Shown piece by piece: positions 25,973 through 33,350 of a DNA stretch of 64,000 nucleotides. Source of the stretch: Collinsella sp. AM33-4BH. GTDB lineage: Bacteria; Actinomycetota; Coriobacteriia; Coriobacteriales; Coriobacteriaceae. The notes below the pieces were generated by a model. The model had not been told where the DNA came from and ran no database searches. It saw nothing but the letters and a program-made list of their open reading frames with translations. Positions within the stretch are counted from its first letter, which is position 1. Every line of letters starts with the position of its first letter. The position numbers and the translations under genes are program-made. The stretch is taken from assembly GCF_003469205.1 (NCBI RefSeq), contig NZ_QSIN01000004.1, positions 120,635 to 184,634 of the forward strand. The letters run 5' to 3'.

Positions 25973-26007
25973 GAAACGGGCCCTGTCCCACAAGGGAACA
26001 GAGCCCG
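25973..26007 (-). terminator. terminator of tRNA-Thr (TGT)
   Basis: CGGGCCCTGTCCC pairs with GGGAACAGAGCCCG (one bulge/mismatch), followed by TTTCTATTT on the minus strand, ten bases past the tRNA. Confidence 0.75.
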
Positions 26008-26016
26008 AAACTCTCA

Positions 26017-26091
26017 TGGAGCCAGTGACAGGAATCGAACCTGCAACCCACTGATTACAAATCAGTTGCGCTACCGTTGCGCCACACTGGC
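26017..26091 (-). tRNA. tRNA-Thr (TGT)
   Basis: 75-nt cloverleaf from GCCAGTGTGGCGCAA to encoded CCA; anticodon loop TTTGTAA gives TGT. A degenerate copy of its central part lies about 160 bases upstream on the same strand. Confidence 0.94.
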
Positions 26092-26175
26092 ACACTTGGC
26101 GCTTTCGCGCGAAGCCAGTTAAGAATAAAGGAATTGCGGACGAGGCGCAACAGGCCCTTCGCCCGACCACATCTC

Positions 26176-26241
26176 AAAACTATTCGCCAGAACGAATAGT
26201 TTTATCCGTTCGCCAAAACCAAAAACTATTCGTTTTGGCGA
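26176..26241. repeat. nested palindromes beside a tRNA remnant
   Basis: AAAACTATTCG/CGAATAGTTTT (26176-26203, six-base loop) is followed by CGCCAAAAC/GTTTTGGCG (26211-26240). CTATTCG or its complement occurs three times. The block separates tRNA-Thr from the tRNA-like fragment. Confidence 0.7.
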
Positions 26242-26245
26242 CGGC

Positions 26246-26298
26246 AACCCACAGTCCATTGATTACAAATCAACGGGCTGACCAATTGGGAAACGGGT
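26246..26298 (-). other. tRNA-Thr-like fragment
   Basis: Minus strand reads a D-arm-like CCCAATTGGTCAG, an anticodon arm GTTGATTTGTAATCAAT (anticodon TGT) and the first part of a T arm (GTGGGTTG), then breaks off. The acceptor stem cannot form. Probably a decayed tRNA copy left by an integration or duplication next to the intact gene. Confidence 0.55.
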
Positions 26299-26314
26299 CT
26301 CTATGGATAATCCC

Positions 26315-26992
26315 CTACCTCCCGCGCAGGGCCTTGAGCTTGGCCAGGGCATCGGGGCTCAGGCGACTGCCCAGAGTCATCTTGATCTGCGGAGCTTCCT
26401 CTGCCTCGTGAACGTCGTTATCGATCTGTTTGATCTCGTCCACCAGCATGCGGCTCGAGATGCGCGTGACGCCCTTGCCCATGACGACGGCCTGAATCGT
26501 ACCGTCGCTCGATACCACGGAGCACGCGCGGCCTTCCTCGCGCGCCTCGATGCAGAGCTTCTGCACCACGGTATCGGCAGAGACGCCCGTCGGCGAAAAC
26601 TCAATGCGCACGCCGCGGGCCGGTAGGTTGGGGCGCTCGCTGGAGATGTTGCCCGCGCCGTCGAACACGATCACGGCCTCGTAACGGCCCTGGGCAAACG
26701 CCGCGACATCGTTGATGAGCGCAGTACGAGCCATATCGTGGACGTCGCTGGAATACGGATCGTCGGAATGGTCGTACACGAGCTTTTCGTAGCGCGGCGT
26801 GCAGTGAATCACGTTGTAGCCGTCGACCACCAGCAGCTCGGGCTTATTGGAGTGCACCGTCGAGACCGGATCGGCGATAGCCTGCGCAAACGCATTGCCG
26901 CCCACGCCATAGGTCGCGGCCGAAACAATTGGCTTGGCCGAGCCCTCGCCAAAGCGCTTGGCCTTGGACTTGGCGCGGTTCTTCTTGGACAT
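26315..26992 (-). CDS. yacP: NYN-domain ribonuclease, YacP/Rae1-like
   Basis: 225 residues. A basic N-terminal tail of about 50 residues precedes a NYN (PIN-like) domain: LLVVDGYNVIH with the first catalytic Asp, AVIVFDGAG and the late VVSSDGTIQ. Relatives in Bacillus (Rae1) cut mRNA in the ribosomal A site. As in Bacillus it follows rlmB directly, three bases apart, in the disA-isp-cysS cluster. Function is by homology only. Confidence 0.85.
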   Translation of the reverse strand: MSKKNRAKSKAKRFGEGSAKPIVSAATYGVGGNAFAQAIADPVSTVHSNKPELLVVDGYNVIHCTPRYEKLVYDHSDDPYSSDVHDMARTALINDVAAFAQGRYEAVIVFDGAGNISSERPNLPARGVRIEFSPTGVSADTVVQKLCIEAREEGRACSVVSSDGTIQAVVMGKGVTRISSRMLVDEIKQIDNDVHEAEEAPQIKMTLGSRLSPDALAKLKALRGR

Positions 26993-26995
26993 GCG

Positions 26996-27916
26996 CTACT
27001 CCTCCCCCATGAGCTCGCCGGCATTGCGGCGCAGCCACTCGAAGCACAGCGCGGTGGTCGCCTGGGCCACATTGAGACTCTCGGTCATGCCGCGCTGGGG
27101 AAGCTTGGTCAAAAAGTCGCATTTCTCGAGCACCAGGCGCGAGATGCCGTCGCCCTCGGAGCCCATGACGAGCGCAACGCGGCCCTCGAAGGGAGCATCC
27201 CAGCAGCCGCCCTCGGCGTGCTCGGAAGCACCGCCCACCCAAAAGCCGGCGGCCTTGAGGTCGTCAAGCGCGCGGGCGATGTTGGGCACCTGCGCGATGG
27301 GTAGGTGCATGACTGCACCGGCGGAGGTCTTGTAGCTGCCCACCGTTACGCCGGCGGCGCGCTTGTTGGCGATGATGACACCCGCCGCGCCCACAACCTC
27401 GGCAGAGCGCACGATGGCACCAAAGTTACCGTCATCGGTCACGTGGTCGAGCACGACGACAAGAGCCGGTCCTTCACCCGCGCGATCGAGAATATCGGCG
27501 ACATCGGCATAGGGGAAATTGCCCACCTCGAGCGCAATGCCCTGGTGAGCGCCATGGCTCGACAGCGCATCGAGCTGCGTGCGCGGCACATACTTAATGC
27601 GGACGTCCGCGGCGTTGAGGTCGTCGACCAGGCGCGACAAGGCGGCATCGCGCTCCCCGCCCTCGGCGATGAGCGCGCACTTGACGGGAAAGCCGGTACG
27701 CAGTGCCTCGGCGGCAGCACGACGACCTTCGATAAACTCGCCCTTGGGAACCTGAACGTTGTCGCGGTTGCGATCTCGCTGCGAACGCGCAGCCTGGGCT
27801 TGGGAGCGCTCGCGCTGGCCCTTGGGAGTGGCAGCGCGGTCGTTGCGGCGAATCGGACGCGAGCCAGAAGCAGTCTGCTTGCCACCACGAGGCGAACGCC
27901 TGCGATTGTCGGCCAT
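26996..27916 (-). CDS. rlmB: 23S rRNA 2'-O-methyltransferase RlmB (TrmH family)
   Basis: 306 residues from the ATG at 27916, which has AGGAGG upstream. A basic N-terminal tail of about 65 residues is followed by the SpoU substrate-binding domain (GEFIEGRRAAAEALRTG) and the knotted SPOUT methyltransferase with VVLDHVTDDGNFGAIVRSAEVVGA, ALVMGSEGDGISRLV and QRGMTESLNVAQATTALCFEW motifs 1-3. It methylates a 23S rRNA ribose (G2251 in E. coli). Confidence 0.94.
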   Translation of the reverse strand: MADNRRRSPRGGKQTASGSRPIRRNDRAATPKGQRERSQAQAARSQRDRNRDNVQVPKGEFIEGRRAAAEALRTGFPVKCALIAEGGERDAALSRLVDDLNAADVRIKYVPRTQLDALSSHGAHQGIALEVGNFPYADVADILDRAGEGPALVVVLDHVTDDGNFGAIVRSAEVVGAAGVIIANKRAAGVTVGSYKTSAGAVMHLPIAQVPNIARALDDLKAAGFWVGGASEHAEGGCWDAPFEGRVALVMGSEGDGISRLVLEKCDFLTKLPQRGMTESLNVAQATTALCFEWLRRNAGELMGEE

Positions 27917-27960
27917 AAAGCGACCTCCTAAATACAACTATCAAACGAAACAAAATAAAC

Positions 27961-27988
27961 GACCGCCCATGAATATTAATTCGGGCGG
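27961..27988 (-). terminator. stem-loop between cysS and rlmB
   Basis: GACCGCCC/GGGCGGTC with a 12-14 base AT-rich loop, then GTTTATTTTG on the minus strand. It may end or attenuate the disA-cysS transcript before rlmB. Confidence 0.6.
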
Positions 27989-27994
27989 TCGGTA

Positions 27995-28096
27995 CGGGTT
28001 TTCCAAGTGCCCGAGATTGCCGTGAAAGAGGAGCGACGCGTACTTGAGTACGCGAGCGACGGTTTGAACGGCAAGATCGGGCACTTGGAAAACCCG
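27995..28096. repeat. 102-bp inverted-repeat element with central hairpin
   Basis: Arms 27995-28023 and 28068-28096 pair at 27 of 29 positions. The centre holds a second perfect dyad CGCGTACT-TG-AGTACGCG (28037-28054) bracketed by GAGCGA and GAGCGAC. It lies between cysS and rlmB. The outer arms end near the cysS stop, so it may be an inserted mobile hairpin element or a structured RNA. Confidence 0.8.
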
Positions 28097-28102
28097 CAGG
28101 GA

Positions 28103-29569
28103 TTAGAGAGATTTAATACGAGTGCCCGCGGCAGTATCTTCAATCGTCAGGCCCAGGTCCTTGAGCTGGTCGCGGATGGCGTCGGCCAGATCCCAGTTCT
28201 TGGCGGCACGGGCCTCGGCACGGGCCTCGAGAATCTTGGCAGCGGCCTCGTCCACGTCGTCACCCGTGTAGGCGACCAGGCCGGCGGCAACGCCCAGCAG
28301 GCCCAGCGGCAACTCGACCTTGGGCTCGGGGAGCTCGACGCCAAACGTATCGAGCAGCTCGACCAGCGTATCGGCAGCAGCAAGCGCAGCGGCCTTGTCG
28401 GCAGCATCGCCCGCCTGCTCCAGGTACTGGTTGCACTCGGTCACAAAGCCAAAGACAGCACCCATGGCACCGGCAGTGTTAAAGTCGTCGTCCATGCACT
28501 CCTTAAAGGCGGCACGGGTCTCGGCGGCCTTGGCGGCAAACGCCTCAGATGCTGCCTCATCGGCATCGGCCGCCGCATGGTTCGCGGCCCAGCGCAGGTT
28601 CTCGACCGTACCGGCGATACGCGTAAGCGAGTTCTCGGCACCCTCCAGGCGCTCCCAAGAAAAGTCGAGCGGCGAGCGATAGCTCGTCTGCAGCATCAGC
28701 AGACGCAGAGCAGCAGCGGAGTGCTGCTCGAGGACCTCGGCCAGCGTAAAGAAGTTGCCGAGCGACTTGGACATCTTCTCGCCGTCTACCAGCAGCATGC
28801 CCGTGTGCATCCAGGTGTTGGAGAAGCCCTGGTGCCAGGCGCAGGTGGCCTGGGCGCACTCGTTCTCGTGATGCGGGAAGGCAAGGTCGGAGCCGCCGCC
28901 GTGGATGTCGATCGGGGTGCCCAGGTAGCGATGCACCATGGCGGCGCACTCGGTGTGCCAACCGGGACGGCCTTCGCCCCAGGGGCTCGGCCAGCTGGGT
29001 TCGCCGGGCTTAGCGGCCTTCCACAGGGCAAAGTCGAGCGGGTCGTTCTTGTCCTCGTTCTCCTCGATGCGCGCGCCAACCATAAGGTCGTCGATGTTGC
29101 GGCCCGAGACCTGACCATAGTTGGGATCGCTGCGCACGGCAAAGTACACATCGCCGTTATCGGCTGCGTAAGCGTGGCCCTGCTCGATAAGCGTCTTGAT
29201 CATAGCGATCATGGGGCCGATCTCCTTGGTGGCGCGGGGGCGCACATCGGGATCGAGCACGTTGGCGGCACGCATGACGCCGATGAACTTGTCGGAGAAC
29301 TCCGTCGCGACCTCGGCGGCCGTGCGGCCCTGCTCGTTGGCGCGCTTGATGATCTTGTCATCGACATCGGTGAGGTTCTGGGCGAACGTGACCTCGTAGC
29401 CGCTCGCGATGAGCCAGCGACGAATCACGTCAAAGCTGATGAACGTGCGGGCATTGCCGATGTGGATGTTGTCGTAGACCGTGGGGCCGCACACGTACAT
29501 GCGGACCTTGCCGGACTCGATGGGCTGGAACTCTTCCTTTTTATGGGTAGCGCTGTTGTAGATACGCAT
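28103..29569 (-). CDS. cysS: cysteinyl-tRNA synthetase
   Basis: 488 residues, class I. Zinc-binding MYVCGPTVYDNIHIGNAR with the HIGH motif (HIGN), GWHTECAAM, and KMSKSLGNF (KMSKS) in the middle, then the DALR helical domain. AAGGAG lies before the ATG, three bases after ispF. Charges tRNA-Cys. Confidence 0.97.
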   Translation of the reverse strand: MRIYNSATHKKEEFQPIESGKVRMYVCGPTVYDNIHIGNARTFISFDVIRRWLIASGYEVTFAQNLTDVDDKIIKRANEQGRTAAEVATEFSDKFIGVMRAANVLDPDVRPRATKEIGPMIAMIKTLIEQGHAYAADNGDVYFAVRSDPNYGQVSGRNIDDLMVGARIEENEDKNDPLDFALWKAAKPGEPSWPSPWGEGRPGWHTECAAMVHRYLGTPIDIHGGGSDLAFPHHENECAQATCAWHQGFSNTWMHTGMLLVDGEKMSKSLGNFFTLAEVLEQHSAAALRLLMLQTSYRSPLDFSWERLEGAENSLTRIAGTVENLRWAANHAAADADEAASEAFAAKAAETRAAFKECMDDDFNTAGAMGAVFGFVTECNQYLEQAGDAADKAAALAAADTLVELLDTFGVELPEPKVELPLGLLGVAAGLVAYTGDDVDEAAAKILEARAEARAAKNWDLADAIRDQLKDLGLTIEDTAAGTRIKSL

Positions 29570-29572
29570 TCG

Positions 29573-30067
29573 TTACTCCTTAACGGTTTTCTGTAGCAGG
29601 CAGACGGCCCAGGCACCGATTCCCTCGCCCTGGCCTTCCCAACCGAGCTTTTCGGTCGTAGTGGCGGCGACGCCCACGTTTTCGACGTCAACGCCCAGAG
29701 CATGGGCGAGGTTGGCGCGCATGGCATCGCGGTGCGGGGTGATCTTAGGCTGCTGACAGGCAATGGTGCAGTCGGCATCAACAAACTCAAAGCCCAGCTC
29801 ACGCGCATAGTCCATCACGCGGGCAAGCAGCACCATCGAGTCGGCACCCTCGTAGGCGGGATCGGTATCGGGGAACAGTTTGCCAATGTCTCCCCCGCGG
29901 CAGGCGCCCAGAATGGCGTCGGCCAAGGCGTGCGCAAGCACATCGGCATCCGAGTGGCCCAGCAGGCCGCGCTCGTAGGGGATGTCAACCCCGCCGATGA
30001 TACATCGACGCCCCTCCACCAGACGGTGAACGTCGTAGCCATGGCCAATGCGCAGGTTACTGAACAT
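29573..30067 (-). CDS. ispF: 2-C-methyl-D-erythritol 2,4-cyclodiphosphate synthase
   Basis: 164 residues. The metal-binding GHGYDVHRL (D and H ligands), the GHSDADVLAHALADAILGA block and GKLFPDTDP are all present. Catalyses the cyclisation step of the MEP isoprenoid pathway. Overlaps ispD by 11 bases. ispE is elsewhere in this window (44628), so three MEP genes are covered. Confidence 0.97.
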   Translation of the reverse strand: MFSNLRIGHGYDVHRLVEGRRCIIGGVDIPYERGLLGHSDADVLAHALADAILGACRGGDIGKLFPDTDPAYEGADSMVLLARVMDYARELGFEFVDADCTIACQQPKITPHRDAMRANLAHALGVDVENVGVAATTTEKLGWEGQGEGIGAWAVCLLQKTVKE

Positions 30068-30785
30068 GGGGAAGGTCCTCTCCCTCGGCCATGCGACCGA
30101 GCAGAATCGCGGTTACGGGACGCAGGTCCTCGGGCACCGTCACCTTAAGGTTATCGCGCGGGCTCTGGACACAGCGAACGCGTCCTCCCATGCGCTCGAC
30201 CAGTGACGAATCGTCCGTACCGATAAAGCCCTCAGCAATCGCCGCGGCATGGGCGCGTTTCATGGCGTCGACACTAAAGATCTGCGGCGTCTGCGCGGCC
30301 CAGTACAGCTCGCGCGGCGGCGTCTCGACGATGTTGTCGCCATCGACGATCTTGAGTGTGTCGATGGCAGGCTGGCCGCACACGACACCGTCGAGGGCAC
30401 GGTCGCTCACGAGCACGTCGATAGCGTGATCGATGGCCTCGGTCGTAATGAGCGGACGAGCGCCATCGTGAATGGCGACGTATTCAAAGCCCGCCGGCAC
30501 CGCGTGCACGCCTGCGCGGGTGGAATCCTGGCGAGCCTCGCCGGCATCGGCAAAGCTGATGGGCGTGTTATACGAATACGGGTCGATGGCCAGGCGGCGC
30601 ATCTCGGCACGACGCTCGGCAGGGCAAACCACGACGATGTGGCCGACCTTATTGCTACGGTCAAATGCGCGGATGGACCAGCTCATAAGCGGACGACCCG
30701 CTACATTGACGAGCTGCTTGCCACCGGGGTTACCAAAGCGCTGGCCGCTGCCACCGGCAACGACCACGGCGCATACGGGCGCCAT
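30057..30785 (-). CDS. ispD: 2-C-methyl-D-erythritol 4-phosphate cytidylyltransferase
   Basis: 242 residues. Nucleotide-binding CAVVVAGGSGQRFGNPGGKQ at the N-terminus, HDGARPLIT in the middle and the late DNLKVTVPEDL typical of IspD. Transfers CMP to MEP. Its ATG overlaps the disA stop by one base. Confidence 0.96.
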   Translation of the reverse strand: MAPVCAVVVAGGSGQRFGNPGGKQLVNVAGRPLMSWSIRAFDRSNKVGHIVVVCPAERRAEMRRLAIDPYSYNTPISFADAGEARQDSTRAGVHAVPAGFEYVAIHDGARPLITTEAIDHAIDVLVSDRALDGVVCGQPAIDTLKIVDGDNIVETPPRELYWAAQTPQIFSVDAMKRAHAAAIAEGFIGTDDSSLVERMGGRVRCVQSPRDNLKVTVPEDLRPVTAILLGRMAEGEDLPHVQ

Positions 30786-31852
30786 TATGCGTTCCCCTGT
30801 TTGGTGCCCTTCATGCGGTACAGGGAGTCCGCAAGAATGGCAGGGTTGTTAACACCGAAGTCGCCTAGGCGCTCCGGATCCTCACTGATGTCGTCCATGA
30901 GCTCCTGCAGCGAGCCATACTCGTCGACGATCTTCTCGGCCACGCCGTCGCGCACGACGGACACGCGCGAAAGCGTGCGCAGGCCCAGCGGTGTCATGAC
31001 GGAGTCCTCGTCCAGGTCGTCGTAGCCCAGAACTGCCGCCACATGCTGCGGGTCGGACAAGTCCTTGGGCGTCATACGGCTCAGGTTGGCGCGGATCTTT
31101 TCGGCATTGGCCTCGGAGGAATCGCTCGCATAGTCGCGAATCATCAGGTCGTACTCGGTATCCATACTGGAGCCGGCGAGCTGCTCGAGCTGCATCTGCA
31201 CGAGCTTGCCCTGGTTGCCCAGCTTGACAATGCAATCCTTAAGCTCAGTCTTTGCCTGCTGCATGATCTCGAAACTCGAGAAAATGCCGGTAATGTCGGC
31301 GAGCGTAACGTAGTCGTCGAGCTCGAGGGCCGTCAGGCGCAGCAGGGAGCGGTCGAGCGACTGACGGGTAGTCTGGAGCGTGGCGACGAGCTGGTTGACC
31401 GAGCTCATGATGGTGGTGACGGGCTGGATCTCGTAGCTCTTGCCGTGAACGTACACGTTGACGACGGCACGACGGGCCGAGACCGAGATCACGATGGCAT
31501 CCGTGAGCACCGACATGCGGGCGGCGGTGCGGTGACGCATGCCCGTCTCACTCGTGGCAAGCGAGGGATCGGGATTGAGGTGGAAGTTGGCGCGCAGGAT
31601 CTGGGTGAGGTCGCCGTCGATGACGATGGCGCCGTCCATCTTGGAAAGCTCGAACAGGCGGTTCGAGGTAAACGAAATGTTGAGCGGGAAGCCGTCGTTA
31701 CCAGCAGCGAGCACGTTTTCGGTGTCGCCGACGCAAATAAGAGCGCCCAGGTGACCAGCAATGATCATGTCGAGGGCGGTGCGGATCGGCTGGCCAGGTG
31801 CCGTCAGGCGGATGGCCTGTTCCATACGCTTTTGCAGCTCGTTCTTATCCAA
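30785..31852 (-). CDS. disA: DNA-integrity scanning diadenylate cyclase
   Basis: 355 residues. The DAC domain has the catalytic D73-G74-A75 and the R106-H107-R108 motif that binds ATP phosphate; a helical linker and a C-terminal helix-hairpin-helix DNA-binding domain follow (LGLRTLSRVSVV, EEYGSLQELMDD-like repeats). DisA makes cyclic di-AMP and slows when it meets branched DNA. It leads the operon with ispD-ispF-cysS. Confidence 0.96.
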   Translation of the reverse strand: MDKNELQKRMEQAIRLTAPGQPIRTALDMIIAGHLGALICVGDTENVLAAGNDGFPLNISFTSNRLFELSKMDGAIVIDGDLTQILRANFHLNPDPSLATSETGMRHRTAARMSVLTDAIVISVSARRAVVNVYVHGKSYEIQPVTTIMSSVNQLVATLQTTRQSLDRSLLRLTALELDDYVTLADITGIFSSFEIMQQAKTELKDCIVKLGNQGKLVQMQLEQLAGSSMDTEYDLMIRDYASDSSEANAEKIRANLSRMTPKDLSDPQHVAAVLGYDDLDEDSVMTPLGLRTLSRVSVVRDGVAEKIVDEYGSLQELMDDISEDPERLGDFGVNNPAILADSLYRMKGTKQGNA

Positions 31853-32021
31853 GGCATCGCTCCCATCGTATACGCTCCATAAACGCTAAATAGTTTCTCA
31901 CGGTTTGTCCCCGCAGCGCTTGCGAAATCCGATGCTTACAGAATGAGCGAACACCGCTGGGGTAGTCAAAAGAGCCCCAACCCAAATGAGCTGCTTATGT
32001 GGTAGCATCGGGATTCACATA

Positions 32022-32120
32022 TATGAGGGAGTAGTCGCGTAGCCGGGTTCGCCTCCGGTGGCGCGGTAAGTCAACACACTGGCCGATGCGGCCTGGCTTG
32101 CCTTAATGAACGAGACTCGT
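32022..32120 (+). ncRNA. yybP-ykoY manganese riboswitch
   Basis: The stretch GAGGGAGTAGTCGCGTAGCC, the GGTAAGTCAACAC bulge region and the closing GAACGAGAC are the conserved features of the yybP-ykoY class, and the gene downstream is mntP, one of its standard targets. Mn2+ binding would stop the adjacent terminator from forming. A possible extended -10 TGGTAGCAT lies at 32001-32009. Confidence 0.88.
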
Positions 32121-32158
32121 GGCTGTGCGCGCAACGCGTACGCCACGGGTCTTTTTTT
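32114..32158 (+). terminator. riboswitch expression-platform terminator
   Basis: GACTCGTGGC pairs with GCCACGGGTC (one wobble), followed by seven T. The left arm overlaps the GAACGAGAC end of the aptamer, so aptamer folding and termination compete. Confidence 0.85.
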
Positions 32159-32211
32159 GTTACTCCCCCAAGAGGTACACGCGGGCCTGCCCGCAGAGAG
32201 GGAGCCAGACT

Positions 32212-32790
32212 ATGGGACTCGCAGAGCTCGTGCTGCTCGCCGCTGGCCTTTCGATGGACGCTTTTGCCGTTTCCATCTGCAAGGGTCTCGGCATGAAAAA
32301 GATCAACCTTAAAGTCGCCGTGGTGCTCGGCCTGTTCTTTGGCGGGTTTCAGGCCGGCATGCCCGTAATCGGATGGGCGCTCGGAAGTCAATTCATGGCC
32401 ATCATCGGACCTATCGACCATTGGATCGCCTTTATCCTTTTGGCCTTCATCGGCGGCAAAATGCTGTGGGAGGCTTTTACCGAGGACGAGGATGAAGGCG
32501 ACGGCAAGAATGCCGAAAAGATTGAACTGAGCGAGTACCTGATCCTCGCCATCGCCACCTCAATCGACGCCCTGGCCGTGGGCATCTCGTTCGCCGCGCT
32601 TTCGGTCGACATCGTTCCCGCCGTATCGCTTATCGGCGTCACAACGTTTATCTTCTCCGTCGCCGGCGTAGCGATCGGCCACACCTTTGGCGCGCGCTAC
32701 GAAAAACCTGCCACCATCGTGGGCGGCATCGTGCTCATCCTCATCGGACTTAAGATCTTGCTTGAGCATCTGGGGATTTTGGCGCTGTAA
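32212..32790 (+). CDS. mntP: manganese efflux pump MntP
   Basis: 192 residues with six membrane helices. The paired acidic motifs of the family are LSMDAFAVSICKGLGM (residues about 12-27) and SIDALAVGISFA (about 115-126). It exports Mn2+. ATG at 32212 with GAGGGAG upstream. Controlled by the Mn2+ riboswitch before it. Confidence 0.96.
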   Translation: MGLAELVLLAAGLSMDAFAVSICKGLGMKKINLKVAVVLGLFFGGFQAGMPVIGWALGSQFMAIIGPIDHWIAFILLAFIGGKMLWEAFTEDEDEGDGKNAEKIELSEYLILAIATSIDALAVGISFAALSVDIVPAVSLIGVTTFIFSVAGVAIGHTFGARYEKPATIVGGIVLILIGLKILLEHLGILAL

Positions 32791-32826
32791 CGCCAAACAC
32801 AATCGCTCAAAACTCAACGCCAGTAC

Positions 32827-32860
32827 AAGGCCTCATGCAAAGTTTTGCATGAGGCCTTTT
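32827..32860 (+). terminator. terminator after mntP
   Basis: AAGGCCTCATGCAAA and TTTGCATGAGGCCTT are exact complements with almost no loop, then TTTT. TTTTGCATG recurs in the hip operator just downstream, so the two structures may interact. Confidence 0.8.
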
Positions 32861-32905
32861 CGTGCAGACTTTTGCATGTCATACTGATATGCAAAAGTCT
32901 GCACG
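32861..32905. promoter_or_regulatory. 17-bp dyad operator of hipBA
   Basis: CGTGCAGACTTTTGCAT (32861-32877) and ATGCAAAAGTCTGCACG (32889-32905) are perfect reverse complements 11 bases apart, ending 13 bases before the hipB-like start. This is the position and form expected for autorepression by HipB/HipBA. Confidence 0.8.
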
Positions 32906-32918
32906 TTAGGAGATCGCC

Positions 32919-33350
32919 GTGAATACCCTTCCCATCACCACACCGCGCCAAGTTGGCATCTACGTGCGCCAGGCACGCGAGGCTCAGGGTCTCACCCGTG
33001 CCGCCCTCGCCAAAACGGCCAGTGTTTCGGAGCGCCTGCTCGCATCGCTCGAGCTAGGAGACGCCACCGGCATTCGACTCGACAAGTTGCTGTCCGTCTT
33101 TAACGCACTCGGCATAGGTCTCTTTGCGCAAAGCGATAACGACTCCATCGCATCGCCCTCCGAACATCCGACGACGAAAGCGGACCTCCCTATCGCGAAC
33201 TCGAATGCCCTGCCAAAGCCAAGCGTAGGCAGACGACCCGCTCGACAGGGAACGCCATCTTCCTATGGTGCCTTGCTGGCCCAAATCGCAGCCGAGCAAG
33301 GCCTTTCCGACACTTCAGACCTCTCCTTTGGCTGTAAGGTTGTGAAATAA
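32919..33350 (+). CDS. hipB: HipB-type antitoxin, XRE family
   Basis: 143 residues. A helix-turn-helix of about residues 8-65 (VGIYVRQAREAQGLTRAALAKTASVSERLLASLELG) is followed by a poorly conserved tail of about 70 residues rich in Ser/Pro, possibly the labile part. The start is a GTG at 32919 with TAGGAG upstream. The stop codon abuts the hipA ATG without a gap. Should bind the 17-bp dyad and neutralise HipA. Confidence 0.88.
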   Translation: MNTLPITTPRQVGIYVRQAREAQGLTRAALAKTASVSERLLASLELGDATGIRLDKLLSVFNALGIGLFAQSDNDSIASPSEHPTTKADLPIANSNALPKPSVGRRPARQGTPSSYGALLAQIAAEQGLSDTSDLSFGCKVVK

